NCBI GenBank assembly: GCA_045106055.1
Contig: JBGCED010000103.1
Coordinates: forward strand, 1-19,002
Length of the DNA stretch: 19,002 bases
Source of the DNA: JBGCED01 sp045106055
GTDB taxonomy: Bacteria; Pseudomonadota; Alphaproteobacteria; CBDDJK01
Reading direction: 5' to 3'
A model generated the notes under the pieces. The model was given only the letters and a program-made list of their open reading frames with translations, was not told the origin of the DNA and ran no database searches. Shown here one piece after another: positions 6,644 to 15,908 of this stretch. Position numbers and translations under genes: made by a program. How positions within the stretch are numbered: position 1 is the first letter of the stretch; the number at the start of each line of letters is the position of its first letter.

Positions 6644-9600
6644 ATGCATATTTTAAACATTAGCCAAGCGGGGGATTTATATGGCGATCCCCAGCCTGTT
6701 GATTTGGAGCAAAGCGCTGGCGATTTTATTTTTTTAAGTGCGACCGATACGGATATTCAGCTTTTTTCGGCGGCAGCCCATCAGCTGGATAAAAAACAAC
6801 AAACCATAAATGATCGCCTTAGAATCGCCAATATTGCAGCTTTAAACCATCCTTATTCCATTGATTTATATCTTGAAAATACCTGCAAGCAGGCAAAATT
6901 AATTGTCATTCGGTTGCTGGGCGGGGTGAATTATTGGCGTTATGGGGTGGAACAATTTCATCAATTCTGCGCTGCCAAAGGCATTAAGCTTGCGCTGCTG
7001 CCCGCCGATGGCAAGCCAGACCCTGAATTATCCACCTTATCCACGCTTGACGCTGATTCTTATCATTTATTGTTTGAACTTGCCAATCAAGGCGGGATCG
7101 TGAATGCGTGCAGCTTTTTAAGCTATGGGTTTAACATCATTGCGCCTGAATATACCGAACCAGAACCGCCCAGCGTTCAAACCTTGCTGCAAGCGGGGAT
7201 TTACTGGCCTGATGCGGATTTAAGCGATCTTAACCAGCTTAAGCAGCAGCATTGGATTAAGGGGCAGCCCGTTGCCGCGCTTATTTTTTATCGCGCCTTA
7301 TTGCTGGCAGGCGATTTAAAGGCGGTTGATGGCATGATCGCAGCCTTAAAGGCGCAAGGCTTAAACCCATTGCCGCTTTATGTCAGCAGCCTTAAAAACC
7401 TAACGGCTGCGGCAATGATTGATCATTTGTTAAAGCAATCTGAAACCCGCATCATGCTAAATGCAACTGCTTTTGCGCTGCAATCTGCGGCAACTACGCT
7501 GAATGATCAAGCCTTAACCGATCACGCATTAAACGAAGCCCCCTATCCCTTAAATGCGGTTGATGCGCCAATTTTACAGCTTAGCTATTCTGCAAGCAGT
7601 GTTGCGCATTGGCAGGAAAATATGGCGGGCATGAACAGCCGCGAACTTGCGATGAATGTTGTCTTACCAGAGCTTGATGGGCGGATCTATACCAGAATTG
7701 CAGGCTTTAAAACCGCGCCGCAGCGCGATTCATTGACCCAAGCCATGGTTGTGCGCAGCATTGCACACCCAGAAAATGCAAATTTCATTGCTGGGCTTGC
7801 CGCAAATTTTGTCCGCCTGCAAACCATCCCCGAAAAAGCAAAAAAGCTGGCGATCATGCTTGCCAATTATCCCAACAAAGATGGGCGCATTGCAAATGGG
7901 GTGGGGCTGGATACGCCGCAATCCGTGTTTAATGTGCTGCATGATCTAAAACAAGCGGGCTATCATGTGATCAGAATCCCCAAAACCGCGCAACATATGA
8001 TGGAAATGGTGCAAGCGGGGGTGACCAATCAAGCATGGAAAGACCGAAATATCAGCGTTAAATTATCGCTTGATGATTATGATAAATGCTTTAAAGCCTT
8101 GCCCATTCCCCTCCAGCAAGCAGTTACAACACGCTGGGGCGCGCCTGCAAATGATCCAAATTGCGATGGGCAGCATTTGATTTTATCTGTGCTGCAATTT
8201 GGCAATGTGCAGCTGGTTGTGCAGCCCGCACGGGGCTATCAGATTGACCCCAAAGCAACCTATCATTCGCCTGATCTGGTGCCGCCCCATCATTATTTTG
8301 CGTGCTATTATTGGCTGCGCGAGCATGCCAAAATTGACGCAATCATCCATTTTGGCAAGCATGGTAATTTGGAATGGCTGCCAGGCAAAGCGGTCGCGCT
8401 TAGCGATGAATGCTACCCGCAAGCCATATTGGGCGCAACCCCGCAATTTTACCCCTTTATCATCAATGATCCAGGCGAGGCGACCCAGGCAAAACGCCGC
8501 ACCAGCGCGGTTATTTTGGGGCATTTAACCCCGCCCTTAACCCAAGCTGGAACGCATGGCGATGCTGCAAGGCTGGAAGCTTTAATGGATGAATATTATG
8601 AAGCGCAAGGCTTGGATCAAAAACGCCAAAATCTGATTCAGCAAGAAATTCTTGAACTTTGCACCAAGACAGGCATTGCCAAAGATTGCGGCATTGATCA
8701 ATCCGAAGCTGCGCTCGATCAGCTGCTAAAGCTGGATAATTATCTTTGTGATGTCAAGGAATTACAAATCCGAGACGGGCTGCATATTTACGGCACAAGC
8801 CCCGCAGGCGCGCATCAGGTAAATTTACTGGCAGCGATTTTGCGCAATCCGCGCGGGCAAGCACTTCACCATCACCCCCCCGATCATTTGGGGCTGGATC
8901 AATCTTTATTGCGGGCGATTGCCAATGATTTTGATCTTAATTGTGATCCTTTAACGCTGGAACGCGCTTTGCCTTATGCGGGGGCAAGACCTGAATTATT
9001 GATCAAGCAATTTACCGCCCCGTGGCGCAGCAATGGCGACATGGTGGAACGGCTGGATATGATTGCGTTAAAATTGATTGCGGGAGAAATTGATCCACGC
9101 GATATTGGCAGCCATACAAGCGCGATCATCACCCATTATTTACCGCGCTTAACAGCTGCCTTGGACGCATCGGGGGCGCTTGAAACGGCAAATTTATTAA
9201 AAGGGCTTGCGGGGGGCTTTATCCCCTCTGGCGCATCAGGCGCGCCAACGCGCGGCAAGCCTGAAATTTTGCCGACAGGGCGCAATTTCTATTCCATGGA
9301 TAATCGCGCGCTGCCAACCGAAGCTGCATGGCGGCTGGGTCAATTATCGGCAGCAGCCCTGATTGAACGCTTTGTTCAAGATCATGGCGATTGGCCCAAA
9401 TCCATGATTTTAAGCGCATGGGGCACAAGCAATATGCGCACGGGCGGCGATGATATCGCACAAGCCCTTGCCCTGCTTGGGGTGCAGCCTGTGTGGGAGC
9501 AAGCAACCCGCCGCGTTACAGGTTTTGAAGTTATTCCGCTATCGGTGCTGGATCGTCCGCGCGTGGATGTAACCTTGCGCTGTTCTGGCTTTTTTCGCGA

Positions 9601-10489
9601 TGGGTTTCCTGCGCAAATGGCGTTGCTGGATCGTGCCATTAAAAAACTGATGGATTTGGATGAGCCTGAAGCCATGAATCCCTTAATTGCCAATCAACGC
9701 GCCGATTATGATGCTTTTATACAGGCTGGACTTGATGAAGGGGCAGCAAAACAGCAAAGCTTGCACCGTATTTTTTGCGCAAAGCCTGGCAGCTATGGTG
9801 CGGGGCTGCAAGCATTGATGGATGAAAATCTGTGGCAAGAGCGCAAAGATTTTGGGGATCAATTCATAAATTGGTCATCCTATGCTTATGGCGAAGCAGA
9901 TTATGGCAGCGAAGCACGCAAGGGCCTTGAAAAGCGCTTGGTTAAGGCGCAGGCCATCATCCATAATCAAGATAATCGCGAGCATGATTTGCTGGATAGT
10001 GATGATTATTATCAATTTGAAGGGGGCATTGCTTCTGCGATTTATGGGCTAACGGGCAAAAATGCCCCGATTTATCACAATGATCATTCCCTGCCAGAAC
10101 GCCCTGTCATTCGCAGCCTATCCGAAGAAATTGGGCGCGTGATTGAAGCGCGTGCAACCAATCCAAAATGGATTGATGGGGTGAAACGCCATGGCTATAA
10201 GGGCGCATTTGAAATTGCGGCAACGGTGGATTATTTATTTGCCTTTTCAGCAACCACAGGCATGGTCGCCGATCATCATTTTACAAAATGCTTTGATGCC
10301 TATTTAATGGATCAAGCGACCAATGATTTTCTTGAACTGGCAAATCCCAATGCCCATATGGATATTATGCTTAAATTTAAGGACGCGCTGGATCGCGGGT
10401 TATGGCGGCCCGAACGCAATTCAATTTATAATCATTTGGAAAATCTTATTCATCAAAAACAACAAGAAAGCAAACAAGATGGAACATGA
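6644..10489 (+). CDS. cobN: cobaltochelatase, large subunit CobN
   Basis: The 1281-residue product has the normal length of CobN, the subunit that binds hydrogenobyrinic acid a,c-diamide and, with CobS and CobT, inserts cobalt using ATP. The start MHILNISQAGDLYG followed by GDFIFLSATDTDI is typical of CobN. The family hallmark HFGKHGNLEWLPGK begins at residue 569, followed by the related NDPGEATQAKRRTSAVILGHLTPP region, and the C-terminal half has GTSNMRTGGDDIAQAL and EVIPLSVLDRPRVDVTLRCSGFFRD. It is related to magnesium chelatase BchH/ChlH, but the cobW and cobO neighbours settle CobN. No cobS or cobT lies in the window. The frame is intact over the full length. Confidence 0.96.
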   Translation: MHILNISQAGDLYGDPQPVDLEQSAGDFIFLSATDTDIQLFSAAAHQLDKKQQTINDRLRIANIAALNHPYSIDLYLENTCKQAKLIVIRLLGGVNYWRYGVEQFHQFCAAKGIKLALLPADGKPDPELSTLSTLDADSYHLLFELANQGGIVNACSFLSYGFNIIAPEYTEPEPPSVQTLLQAGIYWPDADLSDLNQLKQQHWIKGQPVAALIFYRALLLAGDLKAVDGMIAALKAQGLNPLPLYVSSLKNLTAAAMIDHLLKQSETRIMLNATAFALQSAATTLNDQALTDHALNEAPYPLNAVDAPILQLSYSASSVAHWQENMAGMNSRELAMNVVLPELDGRIYTRIAGFKTAPQRDSLTQAMVVRSIAHPENANFIAGLAANFVRLQTIPEKAKKLAIMLANYPNKDGRIANGVGLDTPQSVFNVLHDLKQAGYHVIRIPKTAQHMMEMVQAGVTNQAWKDRNISVKLSLDDYDKCFKALPIPLQQAVTTRWGAPANDPNCDGQHLILSVLQFGNVQLVVQPARGYQIDPKATYHSPDLVPPHHYFACYYWLREHAKIDAIIHFGKHGNLEWLPGKAVALSDECYPQAILGATPQFYPFIINDPGEATQAKRRTSAVILGHLTPPLTQAGTHGDAARLEALMDEYYEAQGLDQKRQNLIQQEILELCTKTGIAKDCGIDQSEAALDQLLKLDNYLCDVKELQIRDGLHIYGTSPAGAHQVNLLAAILRNPRGQALHHHPPDHLGLDQSLLRAIANDFDLNCDPLTLERALPYAGARPELLIKQFTAPWRSNGDMVERLDMIALKLIAGEIDPRDIGSHTSAIITHYLPRLTAALDASGALETANLLKGLAGGFIPSGASGAPTRGKPEILPTGRNFYSMDNRALPTEAAWRLGQLSAAALIERFVQDHGDWPKSMILSAWGTSNMRTGGDDIAQALALLGVQPVWEQATRRVTGFEVIPLSVLDRPRVDVTLRCSGFFRDGFPAQMALLDRAIKKLMDLDEPEAMNPLIANQRADYDAFIQAGLDEGAAKQQSLHRIFCAKPGSYGAGLQALMDENLWQERKDFGDQFINWSSYAYGEADYGSEARKGLEKRLVKAQAIIHNQDNREHDLLDSDDYYQFEGGIASAIYGLTGKNAPIYHNDHSLPERPVIRSLSEEIGRVIEARATNPKWIDGVKRHGYKGAFEIAATVDYLFAFSATTGMVADHHFTKCFDAYLMDQATNDFLELANPNAHMDIMLKFKDALDRGLWRPERNSIYNHLENLIHQKQQESKQDGT

Positions 10490-11099
10490 AGATCAGAATA
10501 ATAGCGCGCGCCATAATCAAAAAATGGCAAAGAAAAAACAGGTTCGCGATAAAATCATGGCAGAAAAGAACATTGAAAAGGGGCTGATCATTGTCCATAC
10601 AGGCAAGGGCAAAGGCAAATCATCATCCGCATTTGGCATGGTGTTTCGTGCGATTGCCCATCAAATGCCATGTGCGGTGGTGCAATTTATCAAAGGCGGA
10701 CTGTCCACGGGAGAGCGCGACCTGATCACCGATAATTTTAGCGATCTATGCCAATTTTACACAATGGGCGAGGGGTTTACATGGGAAACCCAAGATAAAG
10801 ACCGTGACATTGCCGCTGCCACCAAAGCATGGGAAAAGGCAAAAACACTGATCCTTGACCCATCGGTCACGCTGGTTTTGCTGGATGAAATTAACATTGC
10901 GCTAAAATATGGCTATATTGACTTAACAGAAGTGATTGCATTCTTAACCGAAAATAAACCAGAAATGACTCATGTTATTTTAACGGGGCGCAATGCCGCC
11001 GATGAATTGATTGAAATTGCCGATTTGGTCACCGAAATGACCCTGATCAAGCATCCCTTTCGCGGCGGGGTAAAAGCCCAAAAAGGGATTGAGTTTTAA
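10479..11099 (+). CDS. cobO: cob(I)yrinic acid a,c-diamide adenosyltransferase CobO
   Basis: The 206-residue protein is a CobA/CobO/BtuR-type corrinoid adenosyltransferase, which transfers the 5'-deoxyadenosyl group of ATP to the reduced cobalt of the corrinoid. The family-specific P-loop TGKGKGKSSSAFG begins at residue 41. The segments AVVQFIKGG, LVLLDEINIALKYGY and the C-terminal VTEMTLIKHPFRGGVKAQKGIEF are characteristic. I chose the ATG at 10479, which overlaps the cobN stop by 11 nt and gives the normal length; the longer open frame from 10323 is only the shadow of cobN. AAGAAAG upstream is a modest ribosome site. It ends 8 nt before the converging coaX. Confidence 0.95.
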   Translation: MEHEDQNNSARHNQKMAKKKQVRDKIMAEKNIEKGLIIVHTGKGKGKSSSAFGMVFRAIAHQMPCAVVQFIKGGLSTGERDLITDNFSDLCQFYTMGEGFTWETQDKDRDIAAATKAWEKAKTLILDPSVTLVLLDEINIALKYGYIDLTEVIAFLTENKPEMTHVILTGRNAADELIEIADLVTEMTLIKHPFRGGVKAQKGIEF

Positions 11100-11107
11100 A
11101 GAAAATA

Positions 11108-11881
11108 TCACGCATTAAGCTGATAAATTTGGGCAAGACCGCGCAAGGTTAAGGTGCGATCCGTGACATTGATTTTATCGGTATGATCGGCAAATAATTC
11201 ACTAAGACCGCCCGTGGCAATGACTTGCATCGGGCTGCCAAATTCTTGTATAATGCGCGCGACCATGCCCTCAACCATTGACATATACCCCCAGTAAACG
11301 CCTGATTGCATTGCGCTTTCCGTGTCTTTTCCAATATAATTTTCAGGCTTTGCAATTTCGACCAATGGCAATTTGGCAGCCGCCATATACAGCGATCTTA
11401 GCGATAGGCGCACACCAGGGGCAATGACGCCGCCCGCATAATCGCCATCCTTATTCACAATATCAAAAGTGGTTGCCGTTCCAAAATCAATGATGATTAA
11501 TGAACCGCCATAACGCTCGAATCCAGCAACCGCATTCACCAAGCGATCTGCACCGACTTGCTCTGGTCGGTCAATCAAGATATTTAGATTTAATTTGGTG
11601 CGCTTATCGCCCACCACCACGGGTTCGCAATTTAAATAGCGGCGGCATAGGCTGATAATGTTAAAGCTTGCCTCTGGCACGACAGAGCCAATCACCGCAG
11701 CTTCAATCTGGTTAAGCTCAAAGCCATTTAACATCATTAATGAATTTAGCCATACGGCATATTCATCCGCCGTTCGCGTCGGTTCATTCACGGTTCGAAA
11801 TGCCTTGATGACGGTTTGCTGCGCAAGGTCATATAGACCAAATACAACATTTGAATTTCCAGAATCAATGGTTAGCAGCAT
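11108..11881 (-). CDS. coaX: type III pantothenate kinase
   Basis: This 257-residue enzyme phosphorylates pantothenate, the first step of CoA synthesis. It has the ASKHA-type signatures of CoaX: the phosphate loop DSGNSNVVFG at residues 6-15 (usually DxGNT), EPTRTADEY at 33-41, VGADRLVNAVAG at 109-120, and IDFGTATTFD at 131-140 followed by GGVIAPGVRLS. A C-terminal ATGGLSELF is present. AAGGA lies about 8 nt before the ATG. It lies 30 nt after birA in the same direction, part of the common alphaproteobacterial nuoN-birA-coaX run. A ribonuclease J gene often follows there, but here the next gene is the converging cobO. Confidence 0.95.
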   Translation of the reverse strand: MLLTIDSGNSNVVFGLYDLAQQTVIKAFRTVNEPTRTADEYAVWLNSLMMLNGFELNQIEAAVIGSVVPEASFNIISLCRRYLNCEPVVVGDKRTKLNLNILIDRPEQVGADRLVNAVAGFERYGGSLIIIDFGTATTFDIVNKDGDYAGGVIAPGVRLSLRSLYMAAAKLPLVEIAKPENYIGKDTESAMQSGVYWGYMSMVEGMVARIIQEFGSPMQVIATGGLSELFADHTDKINVTDRTLTLRGLAQIYQLNA

Positions 11882-11911
11882 CGCATTTTCCTTAACATCC
11901 TCTATATTTCA

Positions 11912-12766
11912 TCAGGCGCGGTTTTGAACAATATCCCCGCAATAAAAACGGCGCAAGCCAGATGGGCGGGGCAGCTTATCGCTTAAACCCACAGGATCAT
12001 CACTTAACAATAACGCGCCATCATCATCAAGATCATAAAAATAACCCTGAAACAGCTGATCGCCATCGCGAATCTTTATGGGCGATCCGCGCATAGCCGT
12101 TGCAGCGCACCATTCTAGCTTCAATGAATTAAACCCTGCTTGCTGCCATTTGTCAATCAACCCGATAAAATGAAGCCGATATGAATCTGCTATTTTTCCT
12201 GCTAAATTTGCATACGCTGAAAATCCTGCCTGATAAAGGCTGGTTGTGGGATATAATAAATTCTGATTGGCGGGATGATGGGCAATATTAAGCCCCGTGC
12301 CAATGATCGCCGATAATATGCCCGCTTGATCCGATATGGTTTCAATTAAGATGCCCGATAATTTCGCCCCATTGCTTAATAAATCATTTGGCCATTTAAG
12401 CGATAGATCAAGTGATATTTGATCATCCTGCGCGATTTTTTTCAAGGCTTGATACAAGGCAAGCCCTGCCACCAAGGATAGCTGCCCCAATCTTGCAATA
12501 TCTGCTGGATCAGGGCGATAGATTAAGGAAAGATAAAGATTGCCATCTGCTTTAAGCAAATCGGCATTAAGCTTGGCAGCTTGCGCAGAATGATCTTGCG
12601 CGCTGTGCCATACCCTGCCCATGCGCCCGCGCCCTGCGGTTTGCAGCCCCGCGCGCAGCCCATAAAAATTAGGATAATGCTGCCCATGGCGGATTTGGTC
12701 CATTAAATATGAATTGGTCGAACCTATCGACTCCACATATTCAATTTTGGGCAAGCAATCGGTCAT
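11912..12766 (-). CDS. birA: biotin--[acetyl-CoA-carboxylase] ligase, group I
   Basis: The 284-residue protein attaches biotin to the carrier domain of carboxylases such as acetyl-CoA carboxylase. The catalytic motifs are clear: IGSTNSYLM at 14-22, GRGRMGRVW at 45-53, KWPNDLL at 124-130, and GAKLSGILIE at 133-142, then IGTGLNI. There is no N-terminal DNA-binding helix-turn-helix, so this form should not act as the biotin repressor. Compared with relatives, about 16 extra residues (roughly 57-75) separate GRVWHS from GNLYLS. The ATG at 12766 is 12 nt after the nuoN stop; its ribosome site is poor, which fits translation coupled to nuoN. Confidence 0.93.
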   Translation of the reverse strand: MTDCLPKIEYVESIGSTNSYLMDQIRHGQHYPNFYGLRAGLQTAGRGRMGRVWHSAQDHSAQAAKLNADLLKADGNLYLSLIYRPDPADIARLGQLSLVAGLALYQALKKIAQDDQISLDLSLKWPNDLLSNGAKLSGILIETISDQAGILSAIIGTGLNIAHHPANQNLLYPTTSLYQAGFSAYANLAGKIADSYRLHFIGLIDKWQQAGFNSLKLEWCAATAMRGSPIKIRDGDQLFQGYFYDLDDDGALLLSDDPVGLSDKLPRPSGLRRFYCGDIVQNRA

Positions 12767-12778
12767 GCCGTGAATGGC

Positions 12779-14236
12779 TTAAAACAGCCCTTGTGCTGCA
12801 AATTCAGCGGGCAGCGTGATGAAGCTTGGATAAAATACAAAGCCAACCGCCATAATCAATGATATGATCATCACCAATTTCACCATGGGGGCAATGTTAA
12901 GCTCAAGCGGTTTATCGGTCTCTTCAAAATAGATGATTTTGATGATCCGAATATAGTAAAATGCGCTGACAACACTGGATAATGCGCCAATAACCGCCAA
13001 CCATACCAAATTTGAATCAATCGCAGCGACAAAGACATAATATTTTGCAAAAAACCCAGCAAGTGGCGGAATGCCCGCCATTGAAAACATGAACAGCATC
13101 AAACAAATGCCAAGCAAATGATGGGTTTTGCCAATGCCCGCAAGGTCATTTAGCGAATCAACGGGCGTGTCCCCACGGCGCATCGCCAAGATACAGGCAA
13201 AAGTGCCAATCACCGTAAACAGGTAAATCATCAGATAAACGCCAACCGCAATAAAGCCATCCTGCCCGCCTGCTGCCATGCCCATCAAGGCAAACCCAAC
13301 ATGACCGATTGACGAATATGCCATTAACCGTTTTAAATTGCTTTGCACCAGCCCCGCAAGCGCGCCCAAGATCATCGATAGCGCCGATAGGGCAATAATT
13401 ACCTGCTGCCATTCAACCATCATTTCCCCAAAAGGCTCACCCGCCAAACGCAGAACAAGCCCAAAGGCTGCAATTTTGGGTGCGGACGCAAAAAAGGCGG
13501 TAACCGATGTGGGCGCGCCTTCATAAACATCTGGGGTCCACATGTGAAAGGGAACAGCGGATAATTTAAACCCGACCGCGATTAACACAATCACCAGCCC
13601 AACAATCGCCCCTTTTGAAATTTCGGCATTGCCTGCTTTCATTTCAATAATCGAGGCTGCAATCGCAGAATAATCGGTTGCGCCAATAAAGCCATAAACC
13701 AGCGAAGAACCATAAAGCAGCAAACAGGATGCCAATGCGCCAAGCACAAAATATTTCAAGCCCGCTTCTGTTGCATAAAGCGAATCACGGCGCATCGCTG
13801 CCAGCACATAAAGCGACAATGATTGCAATTCAAGCCCGATATAAAGCGACATTAAATCATGCGCAGACAGCATCATCATCATGCCCAGCACTGCAAAGCC
13901 CGCCAAGATTGGATATTCAAAGCGATTAAAGCCGACCAGTTTAATATAATCACTGCCCATCAATAGCGCAAAAAAGCCCGCGAGCAAGATCAGCAATTTA
14001 AACACGACGGCAAAGCTATCCAGCACATAAAGATCACCCAGCGCCAAGGCTTCTGCATCGCGGTTGATCACCACCAGCGCCATGGTCAAACCAAAGCTTA
14101 GCAATACCGATAATTGAACAAAGGGATAGCGTTTTGCCTCTTGGATATACATCGCAGCAACCAAGATGGTGCATAGCAACCCCGCAAGCACAATTTCTGC
14201 GATGGCTGGCATTATAATAAGATTGGATGAAAGCAT
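12779..14236 (-). CDS. nuoN: NADH-quinone oxidoreductase subunit N
   Basis: NuoN is an antiporter-like proton-pumping subunit in the membrane arm of complex I. The 485-residue product has the normal length and many membrane helices. The conserved Glu of transmembrane helix 5 is Glu136 in SLYIGLELQSLSLYVL, and the Lys-bearing helix segment GFKLSAVPFHMWTPDVYEGAP is present, as is MAYSSIGHVGFALMGMA. I chose the ATG at 14236 (MLSSNLIIMPAIAEIVLAG); the open frame extends to a TTG at 14260, which would leave only 15 nt after nuoM but adds an unusual hydrophilic extension. It follows nuoM and precedes birA in one operon. Confidence 0.95.
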   Translation of the reverse strand: MLSSNLIIMPAIAEIVLAGLLCTILVAAMYIQEAKRYPFVQLSVLLSFGLTMALVVINRDAEALALGDLYVLDSFAVVFKLLILLAGFFALLMGSDYIKLVGFNRFEYPILAGFAVLGMMMMLSAHDLMSLYIGLELQSLSLYVLAAMRRDSLYATEAGLKYFVLGALASCLLLYGSSLVYGFIGATDYSAIAASIIEMKAGNAEISKGAIVGLVIVLIAVGFKLSAVPFHMWTPDVYEGAPTSVTAFFASAPKIAAFGLVLRLAGEPFGEMMVEWQQVIIALSALSMILGALAGLVQSNLKRLMAYSSIGHVGFALMGMAAGGQDGFIAVGVYLMIYLFTVIGTFACILAMRRGDTPVDSLNDLAGIGKTHHLLGICLMLFMFSMAGIPPLAGFFAKYYVFVAAIDSNLVWLAVIGALSSVVSAFYYIRIIKIIYFEETDKPLELNIAPMVKLVMIISLIMAVGFVFYPSFITLPAEFAAQGLF

Positions 14237-14275
14237 AATATCAAAATTTCCCAAAACCAAATTCTATAACGAAAA

Positions 14276-15862
14276 TCACTTTAAAACCGTTTGGACAATG
14301 CCAGACAAATATTGCGGTAATTCCTGTGCAAAAGCAATCACGCGGTATCCTTCATCAATGCCGGCAACGCGCAAAGCCTGATTGTAATTTTGAACCAGCT
14401 GATCCACCGATGCTTGCATGGGCGCGATAAAGCTGGTGGGATATATCCCCATCCACATCACCAAAATAATCAACGGCACAAACAGGGCAATCTCGCGTTT
14501 ATTTAAATCCATCATGGCTTTGACTTCAGCTTTTTCAATGATGCCAAAAATCACGCGCCTGTATAAATAAAGCATATAGGCCGCGCCCAGCACCATCCCA
14601 GATGCCAAGACCAAGGCAAGCCAAACCGAATATTGATAAGTGCCAACTAAAATTAAAAATTCGCCAACAAAACCGCTGGTGCCAGGCAAGCCCACCGATG
14701 CCATTGTAAACACCATAAAGAAAAATGCATAGCGCGGCATTGTGCTTGCAAGCCCGCCATAGCGCGCAATTTCGCGTGTATGCAAACGATCATATACAAC
14801 GCCGACACATAAGAATAATGCGCCTGAAACCAGTCCATGGCTTAACATTTGCAAAATTGATCCTGTAATTGCTTGCCCATTGACCACAAAAATCGCAGCG
14901 GTTACAAATGCCATATGCGCAATTGAAGAATAGGCAATTAATTTCTTCATATCAGTTTGAACCAGCGCAACCAGCGAAGTATAGACAACGGCAATCCCGC
15001 TTAATACAAAAATTAAGGGCGCAAGATCATGGCTTGCCACGGGCAGCATCGGCAGCGAAAATCTTAAAAAACCATAGCCGCCCATTTTCAACAATACCCC
15101 AGCCAAGATCACCGACCCTGCGGTTGGCGCTTCCACATGGGCATCTGGCAGCCAAGTATGCACCGGCCACATCGGCACCTTGACCGCAAAAGACGCAAAT
15201 AGCGCAAACCATAACCAATATTGCAACGGAATGCTGAAATCATAGCGCATTAATTCAACAATATCGCTGGTGCCAGCCACCAAATACATGGCGACAATCG
15301 CAAGCAACATTAAAATTGACCCCAGCAGCGTATAAAGGAAAAATTTAAAGGCAGCATAAATGCGGCGCACCCCGCCCCAAATCCCGATGATCAGATACAT
15401 CGGGATCAACACCCCTTCAAAAAATAAATAGAACACAACCATATCAAGCGCAAGAAACATTCCAACCATCATCGTTTCAAGGAATAGGAAGGCAAGCATA
15501 TATTCGCGCACACGGCTGGTAATCGCTTCAAAGCTGGATAGGATGCAAATCGGGGTCAGCAAGGTTGCAAGCAGCACAAACCATAGGGAAATACCATCAA
15601 CGCCCACGCGCCATTCAATCCCCAAATGCGTTAACCACGCGGCTTGCTCTACCATTTGAAAGCCCGCTTGGCGATCATCAAAATTAAACAGCATCAATAA
15701 GGATAAAGCAAAAGTAAATAAAGAGACAACCAATGCCGAAATTCGGCTATTGCGGGCAATCTCTTCTTCGCTGCCGCGCATAACCAAAATAAACAATGCC
15801 CCAATGACTGGCGTGAAAATCACCAGCGACAATAAGGGAATATGCAACAAACCTTCAACCAT
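14276..15862 (-). CDS. nuoM: NADH-quinone oxidoreductase subunit M
   Basis: NuoM is the second antiporter-like subunit of the complex I membrane arm. At 528 residues it has the usual length. The proton-channel residues are present: Glu149 in FYLFFEGVLIPMYLIIGIWGG, Lys228 in FAVKVPMWPVHTWLPDAHVEAPTAGS, and Lys259 in GVLLKMGGYGFLRF. It lies 46 nt after nuoL, and AGGAG lies about 11 nt upstream of the ATG. No frameshift or missing segment is visible. Confidence 0.97.
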   Translation of the reverse strand: MVEGLLHIPLLSLVIFTPVIGALFILVMRGSEEEIARNSRISALVVSLFTFALSLLMLFNFDDRQAGFQMVEQAAWLTHLGIEWRVGVDGISLWFVLLATLLTPICILSSFEAITSRVREYMLAFLFLETMMVGMFLALDMVVFYLFFEGVLIPMYLIIGIWGGVRRIYAAFKFFLYTLLGSILMLLAIVAMYLVAGTSDIVELMRYDFSIPLQYWLWFALFASFAVKVPMWPVHTWLPDAHVEAPTAGSVILAGVLLKMGGYGFLRFSLPMLPVASHDLAPLIFVLSGIAVVYTSLVALVQTDMKKLIAYSSIAHMAFVTAAIFVVNGQAITGSILQMLSHGLVSGALFLCVGVVYDRLHTREIARYGGLASTMPRYAFFFMVFTMASVGLPGTSGFVGEFLILVGTYQYSVWLALVLASGMVLGAAYMLYLYRRVIFGIIEKAEVKAMMDLNKREIALFVPLIILVMWMGIYPTSFIAPMQASVDQLVQNYNQALRVAGIDEGYRVIAFAQELPQYLSGIVQTVLK

Positions 15863-15908
15863 CGGTTAAAAAACTCCTAAGTGCCATCTTTTGTGGCTAA
15901 AACCAAAA

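Noticed and set aside
7730..9693. Several antisense or shifted open frames inside cobN
   Set aside because: They have no domain character or ribosome sites and are the expected shadows of a long gene lacking stops.
10323..10478. Longer N-terminus for CobO
   Set aside because: It overlaps the coding end of cobN in another frame and has no CobO character; the ATG at 10479 gives the normal length.
14237..14260. TTG start giving a longer NuoN
   Set aside because: The extra eight residues are not NuoN-like, and an ATG at 14236 gives a normal start and length.
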